This document shows, piece after piece, positions 1 through 6,005 of a DNA stretch of 13,013 bases (its first letter is position 1; every line of letters starts with the position of its first letter). The position numbers and the translations under genes were made by a program. Under the pieces are notes generated by a model that searched no databases, was not told the DNA's origin, and saw only the letters and a program-made list of their open reading frames with translations. Source of the DNA: Nitrospinota bacterium (GTDB lineage Bacteria > Nitrospinota > Nitrospinia > JACRGO01); assembly GCA_016212295.1 (NCBI GenBank), contig JACRGO010000229.1, positions 1 through 13,013 on the forward strand, read 5' to 3'.

Positions 1-213
1 AATATCATAACGGCCTGTAAAATAGCCATGCCTGTAAATGAGCATAAGCATGGAAGGTGAAATTTTTACAATTTTTTTATCCAATAAAAAAGAATACCTT
101 GTTGATTTAAAAGACTTTTTCTTATTTATGCGTAGGCTCTCTATATTAAATGACCATTTCGGCCATTTCTGTTAAACCTGAATTTTTCATTTAAAAAAAA
201 ATAAAACCGTTTC

Positions 214-229
214 CGTGACAATTATCACA
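214..229. promoter_or_regulatory. CRP-type operator, near consensus
   Basis: The sequence reads CGTGA, six bases, then TCACA. It differs from the CRP consensus TGTGA-N6-TCACA only at the first base. It lies about 62 bases before the first gene of an operon whose third gene encodes a CRP/FNR-family protein with a CRP-like recognition helix. If the site acted as a class II activator site centred at -41.5, transcription would start near 263 with TAGCAT (251-256) as the -10 element. That promoter placement is inference; the palindrome itself is seen directly. Confidence 0.6.
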
Positions 230-291
230 GACAGAACATAAAATTTGAATTAGCATGGGAGGGCCATAAGGCACAAAGTGGATGAAAATCA

Positions 292-1140
292 ATGAACATC
301 AATAAGTTCCAAGCAAAAGAAGAAAACGCCCTTCCAAACGCGGTTTGTGCCCAAACCACTCAAAAGACCCTAAGTTTAATCATAAGCCAATTGAAAAAAG
401 ATAGACTATATAATGTAAATGTCATCGCTTCCATAAAAAAAACCTTGCCGGACATTAATAAAACCATTCGCCAGGGAAACCTGAACTGTAATTGCCTGGT
501 TATGAAGGTTTTAGCTGGAAAAATTGTGAAAACGGAGAAAGAAGTCTTAAAAAAACAAATCCAAGGCAAGAGGAAAGACCACTTCACCAGGTTATTTTTA
601 ATGCCGTTGGAGGAAAAAATCGTAAAAGGGGACAGTTTGGAGATAGCCCCCGAAAAAATCCCGCGAAGCATAATCCCCGTAATTAATAAGGCTGTGAAGC
701 GGATAGTTCCCCATAGTTTGATAGAAAAAAGCAAAGTACTGACAGATAAAATTACACTTTTTCATACGGGCATGGGCAAAGCGCGTGATGCTGATTGGGA
801 ATCCATTGCCAAGGATTGGGAAACCGCCCAAAAGATAATAAATTTTTTTAAAAAAGAAAGCGGCCATATTGATTGGAGAGAGGTCCATAATATCTGCCCG
901 ACCATGCGCAAGGATAAAATTAAAACAGTTAAACTGAAGAATCTTATTGAACTTCGCGAAGCCAATGAACAAATATTAAGGAATTTATTAATGGAATTCA
1001 CTAACCCTGAAACCGGGAAATTCAGCTTGCTCAAACTCAAAGGACTTATCCATGAACACCTTATGAAGGAAACGGGACTTGACCCTGGAGAGTCCATCAC
1101 AGAGAAAACTGGCGCTTTTTTATTAAAGGCATTGTCATGA
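292..1140 (+). CDS. Hypothetical protein, first gene of RR/CRP operon
   Basis: This 282-residue protein is lysine-rich and apparently soluble, and I do not recognise a family. It has no signal peptide and no convincing membrane segment. Predicted helical stretches dominate, especially the charged C-terminal half (about residues 165-260). A few cysteines (for example the NCNC near residue 66) form no recognised metal site. The start at 292 lacks a strong ribosome-binding site; the ATG at 282 is in another frame and stops after seven codons. Its stop overlaps the next gene's start as ATGA (1137-1140), which indicates translational coupling to the response regulator. It could be a partner or output protein of that regulator, but only gene order supports this. 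Base composition looks more A/T-rich than the mutase gene downstream. Confidence 0.8.
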   Translation: MNINKFQAKEENALPNAVCAQTTQKTLSLIISQLKKDRLYNVNVIASIKKTLPDINKTIRQGNLNCNCLVMKVLAGKIVKTEKEVLKKQIQGKRKDHFTRLFLMPLEEKIVKGDSLEIAPEKIPRSIIPVINKAVKRIVPHSLIEKSKVLTDKITLFHTGMGKARDADWESIAKDWETAQKIINFFKKESGHIDWREVHNICPTMRKDKIKTVKLKNLIELREANEQILRNLLMEFTNPETGKFSLLKLKGLIHEHLMKETGLDPGESITEKTGAFLLKALS

Positions 1141-1691
1141 ACAAGGACAAAATCTTGATAGTTGATGATGATCCCCATGTAAGCAAACTGATGGGCAGGG
1201 TCCTTCAAAAGGAAAACTATGATACGGTGTGGGCTGAAAACGGGAAAAAGGGGCTGGAACTGATTGAATCCGAAAGTCCTGATCTTGTCATTTTGGATTT
1301 GACGATGCCAGAAATGAGTGGAGAGGAAATGTTGGACTTATCCCTTAAAAGCCACCCTGAACTGCCGGTAATAATAGTCACCGCCTTTGGTTCCGAACAG
1401 AAAGCGGTAAAACTATTGAAAGGGGGCGCCGTGGATTATCTTCGCAAGCCTTTTAATGTGGACGAACTGGTTATCAAGGTGCGTGAATCCATAACCGCCG
1501 AGCGCCTGCTCCTCCAAATGGAAAGGGCGGCGGAAAATCCCTATGGCGCCCGCCATATTTTCCTGGCCTTTACCGCCACCTTGATAGGTTCCATCATCGG
1601 CCTTTATCTTTCTCTTTGCTACAGCCTGAATTTCCATGATGGTTTTCTGGGGCTGGCGGCTTATTTTTTTCCCGGCAAATATGTCCATTAA
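1137..1691 (+). CDS. Response regulator with C-terminal membrane segment
   Basis: Residues 1-120 form a receiver domain with the acidic pair D10/D11, phosphoacceptor D54 (in LDLTMPEMSG), T82 and K104 in the KPF motif. After a short linker the protein does not continue into a DNA-binding or enzymatic domain. Instead, residues 141-163 are strongly hydrophobic (HIFLAFTATLIG onward), followed by a further partly hydrophobic tail to residue 184. It is therefore predicted to be a membrane-tethered receiver, an unusual architecture. The start overlaps the preceding stop by four bases, and the 3' end overlaps the CRP-family gene by 11 bases, so the three genes are probably one transcript. No cognate kinase lies in this operon; the histidine kinases at 6006 and 8291 are possible donors. 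A frameshift that removed a larger output domain cannot be excluded. Confidence 0.88.
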   Translation: MNKDKILIVDDDPHVSKLMGRVLQKENYDTVWAENGKKGLELIESESPDLVILDLTMPEMSGEEMLDLSLKSHPELPVIIVTAFGSEQKAVKLLKGGAVDYLRKPFNVDELVIKVRESITAERLLLQMERAAENPYGARHIFLAFTATLIGSIIGLYLSLCYSLNFHDGFLGLAAYFFPGKYVH

Positions 1692-2346
1692 GCAAAAAAT
1701 CCTGGCTTCAACTCTTTTTTCCACCCTCAGCGAAGCGGAAATAGAAAGCATTGCTTCAGTTACAAAGACCAGGATATATCCGAAAGGGGCCATGATCATC
1801 GGCCAGGAGGAACATGGAAGCGCTCTGTTCATTATTGCAAAAGGCTCTGTAAAGGTTGTATTGTTCGGGGAAGATGGGGGCGAAACCATTTTGGCAACCC
1901 TGGAAAAGGGAAATTTTTTTGGAGAAATGGCCCTTTTCGGCGATATGCAGAGGTCCGCCACCGTCTATACCGCGGAAGAAACAGAACTTCTTGTAATTGA
2001 AAAGGGGGACCTCCTCAAGCTGATAAATAAATTCCCGGCCATTTCACTTTATTTCCTGAAGGAGCTTTCCAATCGGCTTCGCAATACGGATGAAAGGATT
2101 GAATGCATTACCCTCCTTGATGTTTACCACCGGGTCATTCGCGTTATATTACAATACGCAAAAGCCAAGGGTATTTATGGCGCGGAAGAAATTGTAATAA
2201 ACAATCGTCCGAGCAACCAGGAGATCGCCAACATGATAGGCGTTTCCAGGGAAACGGTATCAAGGGTGATGAGTTCCCTGGCCAAGGCAGGGTCCATCAG
2301 CGCCAACGGAAAAAAGCTCGTTATCAGAAAAACACCCGTGAAATAG
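1681..2346 (+). CDS. CRP/FNR-family transcriptional regulator
   Basis: This is a 221-residue regulator with a cyclic-nucleotide-binding-like β-roll (about residues 5-120), a dimerisation helix (about 122-148) and a winged helix-turn-helix (about 170-215). The phosphate-binding-cassette-like segment GEMALFGDM...RSAT (G81, E82, R91, S92) resembles cAMP-binding members, so a nucleotide ligand is plausible. There is no N-terminal FNR-type cysteine cluster. The recognition helix VSRETVSR has R190, E191 and R195 in the same spacing as R180, E181 and R185 of E. coli CRP, which predicts TGTGA half-site recognition. A matching site lies at 214-229. I chose the ATG at 1681 over the in-frame ATG at 1636 because the latter adds an atypical hydrophobic leader and a larger overlap with the response regulator; neither has a strong ribosome-binding site. 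Confidence 0.9.
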   Translation: MSIKQKILASTLFSTLSEAEIESIASVTKTRIYPKGAMIIGQEEHGSALFIIAKGSVKVVLFGEDGGETILATLEKGNFFGEMALFGDMQRSATVYTAEETELLVIEKGDLLKLINKFPAISLYFLKELSNRLRNTDERIECITLLDVYHRVIRVILQYAKAKGIYGAEEIVINNRPSNQEIANMIGVSRETVSRVMSSLAKAGSISANGKKLVIRKTPVK

Positions 2347-2391
2347 GGATTATAGATACTTACTCGCCTATTCTGAGAATTTATCTCGCGC

Positions 2392-2421
2392 TTCCGGCAA
2401 TGGCCGGCGCCTTTGCCGGAA
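2392..2421. terminator. Hairpin after CRP-family gene, possible terminator
   Basis: A perfect 9-bp inverted repeat (TTCCGGCAA and TTGCCGGAA) encloses a 12-base loop, 45 bases after the regulator's stop codon. The stem is GC-rich, but no T-run follows, so it is not a canonical Rho-independent terminator. It could instead stabilise the 3' end of the mRNA. Confidence 0.4.
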
Positions 2422-2480
2422 ACTTCCTGGACTATGGAAATTACACGGGTCATTTGCCACTGCGTCATTGAAATTGCTCA

Positions 2481-2516
2481 TTGACATCCCTCCCTTATTG
2501 CGGCTAAAATTTAGCC
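2481..2516 (+). promoter_or_regulatory. σ70-type promoter with leaderless spacing and operator-like palindrome
   Basis: A perfect -35 TTGACA (2481-2486) is followed after 18 bases by TAAAAT (2505-2510), a 5/6 match to the -10 consensus. Standard spacing places the transcription start at about 2517, the A of the downstream ATG, so the mRNA would be leaderless. There is no Shine-Dalgarno sequence. A perfect palindrome, GGCTAAA-A-TTTAGCC (2502-2516), covers the -10 box and abuts the start codon; it could be a repressor site. Confidence 0.6.
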
Positions 2517-3077
2517 ATGAATAAAGCCTTTATCATTATCCTGTCTCTTGTTTTCCGCACCATGTATCCTTCCGCGAATGTCTTTGCCGTGGAAGTCGCC
2601 CCTCGCATATCCGACAGAGAGATTGTTGAAAAACTTGCAAGGTTAGAGGAAGGACAGAGAGCCATTCAGCAGCAGATCAACGATCTCAGGGAATCCACGC
2701 AGCAGCAGATCAACGATCTCAGGGAATCAACTCAGCAACAGATCGGCGACCTCAAGGAATCAACTCAGCAGCAGATCAGCGATCTCAAGGAATCAACCAA
2801 CGACCTCAAGGAATCCACTCAACAGCAAATTAATGATCTCAAGGAGTCAACTAATAAAAGATTTGATGTTATCCAATGGATGTTGGGACTTTTTATTACT
2901 GTTGCCCTTTCCTTGATGGGGATTATGGGACGGATACTCTGGAACCAGCAGAAGAAACTAACCCAGATAGAAACCTCCCTTGAGGCGCAGAAGGAGGAAC
3001 TTTCGTTTCTGAAATCCCTCATCGAGAAGCTCCAGGCCCTCATCGAAAAACTCCTCCCGCCAAGAGGCGTATTATAA
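2517..3077 (+). CDS. Signal-peptide, hendecad coiled-coil membrane protein
   Basis: This 186-residue protein starts with a probable signal peptide (cleavage after VFA, residue 24; the arginine at 14 is atypical). A coiled coil follows (about 33-117) that includes near-identical 11-residue repeats at 51-112. Then comes a membrane helix (about 119-142, IQWMLGLFITVALSLMGIMG) and a second amphipathic helical segment (143-180). The repeats have I and L in positions that give an 11-residue (hendecad) period, typical of a right-handed coiled coil. The likely topology is a periplasmic coil anchored in the inner membrane with a cytoplasmic tail. The function is not recognised; a structural or scaffold role is a guess. 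It is transcribed from its own promoter, and repeat units could vary in number between strains. Confidence 0.82.
   Translation: MNKAFIIILSLVFRTMYPSANVFAVEVAPRISDREIVEKLARLEEGQRAIQQQINDLRESTQQQINDLRESTQQQIGDLKESTQQQISDLKESTNDLKESTQQQINDLKESTNKRFDVIQWMLGLFITVALSLMGIMGRILWNQQKKLTQIETSLEAQKEELSFLKSLIEKLQALIEKLLPPRGVL
2667..2852 (+). repeat. 33-bp tandem coding repeats (11-residue units)
   Basis: Five full units and one shortened unit encode QQQI(N/G/S)DL(R/K)EST. The fifth unit is only 21 bp (NDLKEST); it lacks the QQQI codons and keeps the reading frame. The first two units are nearly identical in DNA, the later ones more diverged. This suggests expansion by slippage or unequal recombination. 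Confidence 0.92.
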
Positions 3078-3113
3078 TAGTGCCTGAACGAAAACCCCTG
3101 TCCAGGCAAAATT

Positions 3114-3145
3114 CGAATATCGAAATCCGAAACAAATTCGAATGC
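3114..3145. repeat. Partial copy of the CGAATATCGAAAT dispersed repeat
   Basis: The sequence CGAATATCGAAATCCGAAAC and the bases after it match one end of the larger repeat at 11562-11743 in the same orientation, with a few substitutions. It is probably a truncated copy of that element. It lies between the coiled-coil gene and the mutase gene. Confidence 0.7.
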
Positions 3146-3191
3146 CATAAGGCGAAATCACCTAAACCAAAACCTTGGCATAATATTCAGC

Positions 3192-5120
3192 ATGGAAAAA
3201 ATAATCATTACAGAAGAAATAATGCAAAAAGAGTCTCTCAAGGAATGGGCTGGTTCCTTCCAATTGGGAACCGCCGGATACCGGGACGTTTTGAATCCGG
3301 ACAATATCAACGATCCCACCGTTAATTTCAACCGGGTGAAGGTGGCCTTGATGGCCGAGGCCAGGGCCAGGGTGTTGAAGAGGGAATGCGGGGAAAGCGT
3401 CCTGTGCCTGCACGTTGGAGGAGAGGTCCGTCCGCACACCAGGGAATTCATCGATCTCGTTTCCAGGATTTACGCGGGACACGGCATCAAGGTCCACAGG
3501 CGGCCCAAGGGAAAGACCACGCCTATATGGTATTCCTCCTTCGGGACATTTTACGAGGAGCTGACCGGGGGCGAAAACTTCACGGCCAGCCACTCCCAAT
3601 ATTTCAAGGGCGGCTGGAAACCCATGGACGGGGAAGGAAAGCAGTTACTGGAGATGGCGGGCCGCATCGCTGAAGAGGTCAGAAAGATATCCATTGCCGG
3701 CACAGAGGTCCTCCTGGCGCCTCTGGATTCGGAGTTTATCCTGGACGATTTCGATGTCACCGGACCCTATACAGAGTACCTGAAAACCATTGTAAAGGAA
3801 GAAAATATCCTGGCCGTCAACGAGGCTGAAAAGAGCGGATTCAAGGCGTTCTTCGCCACGCTTGGAGGCTCCATGGCGGTTACCGCCTTGGAAATCTTCA
3901 ATAAGTTGGGTCTCCAGGTTGGAGATGGCCAGGCGCTTAATTTCCTTTTCTCAGAGGAGGACCCTGCCTACCACAATATCGGCATGGTGGACGGGGTCAA
4001 TCATGGGGTCGACCCCGGCAAATGGCAGGTTTATAAGAATATAGGCGCCCAAAACATCCTGGCCAACCGGCTGGCGAACGTTGTATTCCTGTGGGACCCT
4101 GATGGCGACCGTTTCAATATGGTCACACGCGCCCCTGTGTCACTCTCCGAAAAAGCGTCGGATATGGGAATGGAAGTTGAGCCGCTCCCGGGCGATCCCA
4201 AAAACATCTGCGTTTATTTCAAGCCATGCCAGATATATTTCATGCTCATGGCCTGGCTCCTGGAGCAGTTGAAGGAGTCCGGGGAACTGGAAAAGCGTGA
4301 CTGGATCATCATGGAGACCTTTCCAACCAGCCGGTCCATAGCCGAGTTGGGAGAGAAATTCGGAGTAAAGGTCTTTTTCACGCCCGTGGGATTCAAGCAT
4401 TTCGGCCATGCGGTTTCGGAAATAGAGAAGGCTTTGGAAAGCGGGGCAGGGGAGGGGAATGATGACGGCGGGATAACCATCGAGGACTCCCTTGGACAGG
4501 AGAATGATATAGGGCTTAACCCAAGGGTCCTTGCCATGATGGAGGAGAGCGGAGGCGCGGCCATAGGCGGGGCTGGATTCATAAAAAGCCGGAACGGCAA
4601 GAGAAAGGCGCTCGCCATAAGGGAAAAGGACGGCATGCAGATCGGGCTTATATCCCTGGCGCTGGCCGCGGAATTGTTTAAAAAGAAGTCCAGTTTCGCC
4701 GCCTACTATCTTGAAGCAATGGATAAATACGAAATACGGAACCGTTATTACCACAGGGAGGACCTTGTCCTTTACGATGAAGGCATCAAGGACCGCTCCG
4801 AGCGGGAAAAGGCCAAGGCCGAGGGGCTCCAAAAAAGGGACTCCATAGTCTCCTTTTTCAAGGACCTGGCCGAAAAGGTCAGGAAGGGGGACACCAGCAT
4901 CAGTGAAGCAGTCATGGTCTTGAACAAAAAACAGAGTTTCATGGAGTTCGATTCGCTTCGCAATGTCTACTGGGCAGGGGACGGGACCTTTCTGGAGTTT
5001 CCGGATTTCTGGGTGGGAATCCGCGCCTCGGGGACGGACGCGGTCATGAGGTACTACATGGAAGGGACAGAGAAATATCTCCTCAATAAGGTGAGCAGGG
5101 CAATTATGTCCATTGAATGA
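3192..5120 (+). CDS. Phosphoglucomutase/phosphomannomutase-superfamily enzyme
   Basis: This 642-residue cytoplasmic enzyme belongs to the α-D-phosphohexomutase superfamily, which interconverts hexose 1- and 6-phosphates through an active-site phosphoserine. Visible landmarks in order are LGTAGYRD (residues 25-32), the phosphoserine loop TASHS (131-135, likely catalytic S133), the metal loop DPDGDR (302-307), the sugar-recognition region GFKHFGH, IEDSLGQ around E431-S433 where family members usually have EESGH, and the phosphate-binding loop GIRASGT (609-615). It is longer than the usual 450-580 residues, and two motifs deviate: TASHS-QYFKGG instead of TASHNP, and IEDS. Substrate is therefore uncertain; glucose and mannose phosphate are the default candidates. 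The start lacks a clear ribosome-binding site; an alternative ATG at 3222 would lose only ten residues. It appears to be monocistronic and is followed by a long hairpin. Confidence 0.9.
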   Translation: MEKIIITEEIMQKESLKEWAGSFQLGTAGYRDVLNPDNINDPTVNFNRVKVALMAEARARVLKRECGESVLCLHVGGEVRPHTREFIDLVSRIYAGHGIKVHRRPKGKTTPIWYSSFGTFYEELTGGENFTASHSQYFKGGWKPMDGEGKQLLEMAGRIAEEVRKISIAGTEVLLAPLDSEFILDDFDVTGPYTEYLKTIVKEENILAVNEAEKSGFKAFFATLGGSMAVTALEIFNKLGLQVGDGQALNFLFSEEDPAYHNIGMVDGVNHGVDPGKWQVYKNIGAQNILANRLANVVFLWDPDGDRFNMVTRAPVSLSEKASDMGMEVEPLPGDPKNICVYFKPCQIYFMLMAWLLEQLKESGELEKRDWIIMETFPTSRSIAELGEKFGVKVFFTPVGFKHFGHAVSEIEKALESGAGEGNDDGGITIEDSLGQENDIGLNPRVLAMMEESGGAAIGGAGFIKSRNGKRKALAIREKDGMQIGLISLALAAELFKKKSSFAAYYLEAMDKYEIRNRYYHREDLVLYDEGIKDRSEREKAKAEGLQKRDSIVSFFKDLAEKVRKGDTSISEAVMVLNKKQSFMEFDSLRNVYWAGDGTFLEFPDFWVGIRASGTDAVMRYYMEGTEKYLLNKVSRAIMSIE

Positions 5121-5138
5121 TAAAATGTATAGTTCTCA

Positions 5139-5215
5139 GTGATTCTTAGTGACTTTGTGTCTTAGTGGCAAAAAAAAAATTATAGCCACAAAGCCACTAA
5201 GTCACTAAGAATCAC
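5139..5215. repeat. Long imperfect hairpin, 31-bp arms
   Basis: The left arm (5139-5169, GTGATTCTTAGTGACTTTGTG onward) and right arm (5185-5215) are reverse complements at 28 of 31 positions, with a 15-base A-rich loop. It begins 18 bases after the mutase stop. It may terminate or protect that transcript, but it looks like a mobile intergenic palindrome of the CACTAAGTCACTAAG type seen in many environmental genomes (from memory). Confidence 0.85.
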
Positions 5216-5300
5216 AAAGTTTAAAATTTAGCACTCGTACTGCTACAACAAGGACAAAAAGAAATCGGAAGCCCCAGGGGTTTCAAAAAAGAAAGGCGCC

Positions 5301-5711
5301 ATGCCTGTAAAAGCCATAGTCTCTATTTTGGGCACCGTTGCCTTCGTAGCCGGCGTTTTTTTCATAACAAGGCCTGGCGCTGACAGGGAAAAAGCTTCCG
5401 GCGGCTTACGGGAAACCAGGCCTGTATTGGCCGCCGGCCAATTTTCAGGGAAGACCGCAATGGCGTACCAATACGCGGCGGAAATTCCGGTGGTCATTGA
5501 CCGCCAGTTTTGTTATTGCTATTGTGAAAAGAATTTCAACCACAAATCATTGCTGACATGCTTCGTCGGGGACCACGGGGCGGAGTGCGGCATCTGCCAG
5601 GACGAAGTCATACGCTCTTATGAATTGAGGCGAAGCGGGGCTTCAATTGAGGAAATCAAAAAGGCCATTGACGCTGAGTTCGGTGCAAACCCGGCCGGCC
5701 ATGCGGGCTGA
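5301..5711 (+). CDS. Membrane-anchored PCYCGC-motif family protein
   Basis: The protein has 136 residues. Residues 4-23 form an N-terminal membrane anchor, followed by a low-complexity linker and a cysteine-rich domain (about 54-130). Cysteines fall at C71-x-C73-x-C75, C87 and C96-x2-C99, with the pattern NHKSLLTCF...HGAECGICQDE. This matches the PCYCGC-motif family, although the namesake motif here reads FCYCYC. The family is exported or membrane-anchored and its role is unknown; the cysteine arrangement suggests metal or redox chemistry on the periplasmic side (inference). The ATG has an AAAGG a few bases upstream. The frame remains open upstream to 5232 and encodes a lysine-rich stretch but no start codon. 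It has no obvious operon partner. Confidence 0.82.
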   Translation: MPVKAIVSILGTVAFVAGVFFITRPGADREKASGGLRETRPVLAAGQFSGKTAMAYQYAAEIPVVIDRQFCYCYCEKNFNHKSLLTCFVGDHGAECGICQDEVIRSYELRRSGASIEEIKKAIDAEFGANPAGHAG

Positions 5712-5742
5712 AAAATAGAAGGCGGGTAACGCGGATGATATA

Positions 5743-5781
5743 GATTATCGCGGATAAAGCCTTTTAAAATCCGCGAAAATC
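5743..5781. repeat. Intergenic hairpin of ATCCGCGAAAATC type
   Basis: GATTATCGCGGAT (5743-5755) pairs with ATCCGCGAAAATC (5769-5781) at 12 of 13 positions, with a 13-base loop. It lies just downstream of the PCYCGC-family gene. No T-run follows, so a transcript-end role is only possible. The surrounding bases resemble a degenerate dispersed repeat. Confidence 0.55.
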
Positions 5782-5800
5782 AGCATGATCCCACCAACCT

Positions 5801-5980
5801 ATAAAACTTTGTTTTTTTTACGCGGTTTTTTTATGAAACTCGTTGAAAAATAAATTCGGAATCCGAATAACGAAATCCGAAACAATATCAAAATTCAAAG
5901 GTTCAAATTTCAAAACCCGGCCCCGTGGTTTGGAATATTGGAATTTGGTTATTCGGGTTTGTTTCGTATTTCGATATTCG
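5801..5980 (+). repeat. ~180-bp dispersed palindromic repeat, copy 1
   Basis: This segment aligns along its whole length with the reverse complement of 11562-11743, from ATAAAACTTTG through CTCGTTGAAAA to CGATATTCG, with scattered substitutions. Its inner ends are also near-complementary: CGAATAACGAAATCCGAAAC against GTTTCGTATTTCGATATTCG, 18 of 20. No coding capacity is recognised. It lies directly before the Rossmann–PAS kinase gene and may hold that gene's promoter. Confidence 0.88.
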
Positions 5981-6005
5981 TAATTTTGTTTTTTTTAAAT
6001 TTAAA

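Noticed and set aside
1636-1680. Upstream ATG for the CRP-family gene
   Set aside because: It would add a hydrophobic leader not typical of the family; ATG 1681 gives the usual N-terminus.
2517-3077. Phage tail-fibre or prophage component
   Set aside because: The coiled-coil repeats alone suggested it, but the protein has a signal peptide and membrane helix and no phage gene is nearby.
4140-4832. 230-codon open frame on the minus strand
   Set aside because: It is antisense to the middle of the phosphohexomutase gene, whose motifs are intact across the same span.
5925-6005. N-terminal extension of the Rossmann–PAS kinase
   Set aside because: These codons are mostly dispersed repeat sequence and precede a typical Rossmann N-terminus at 6006/6018.
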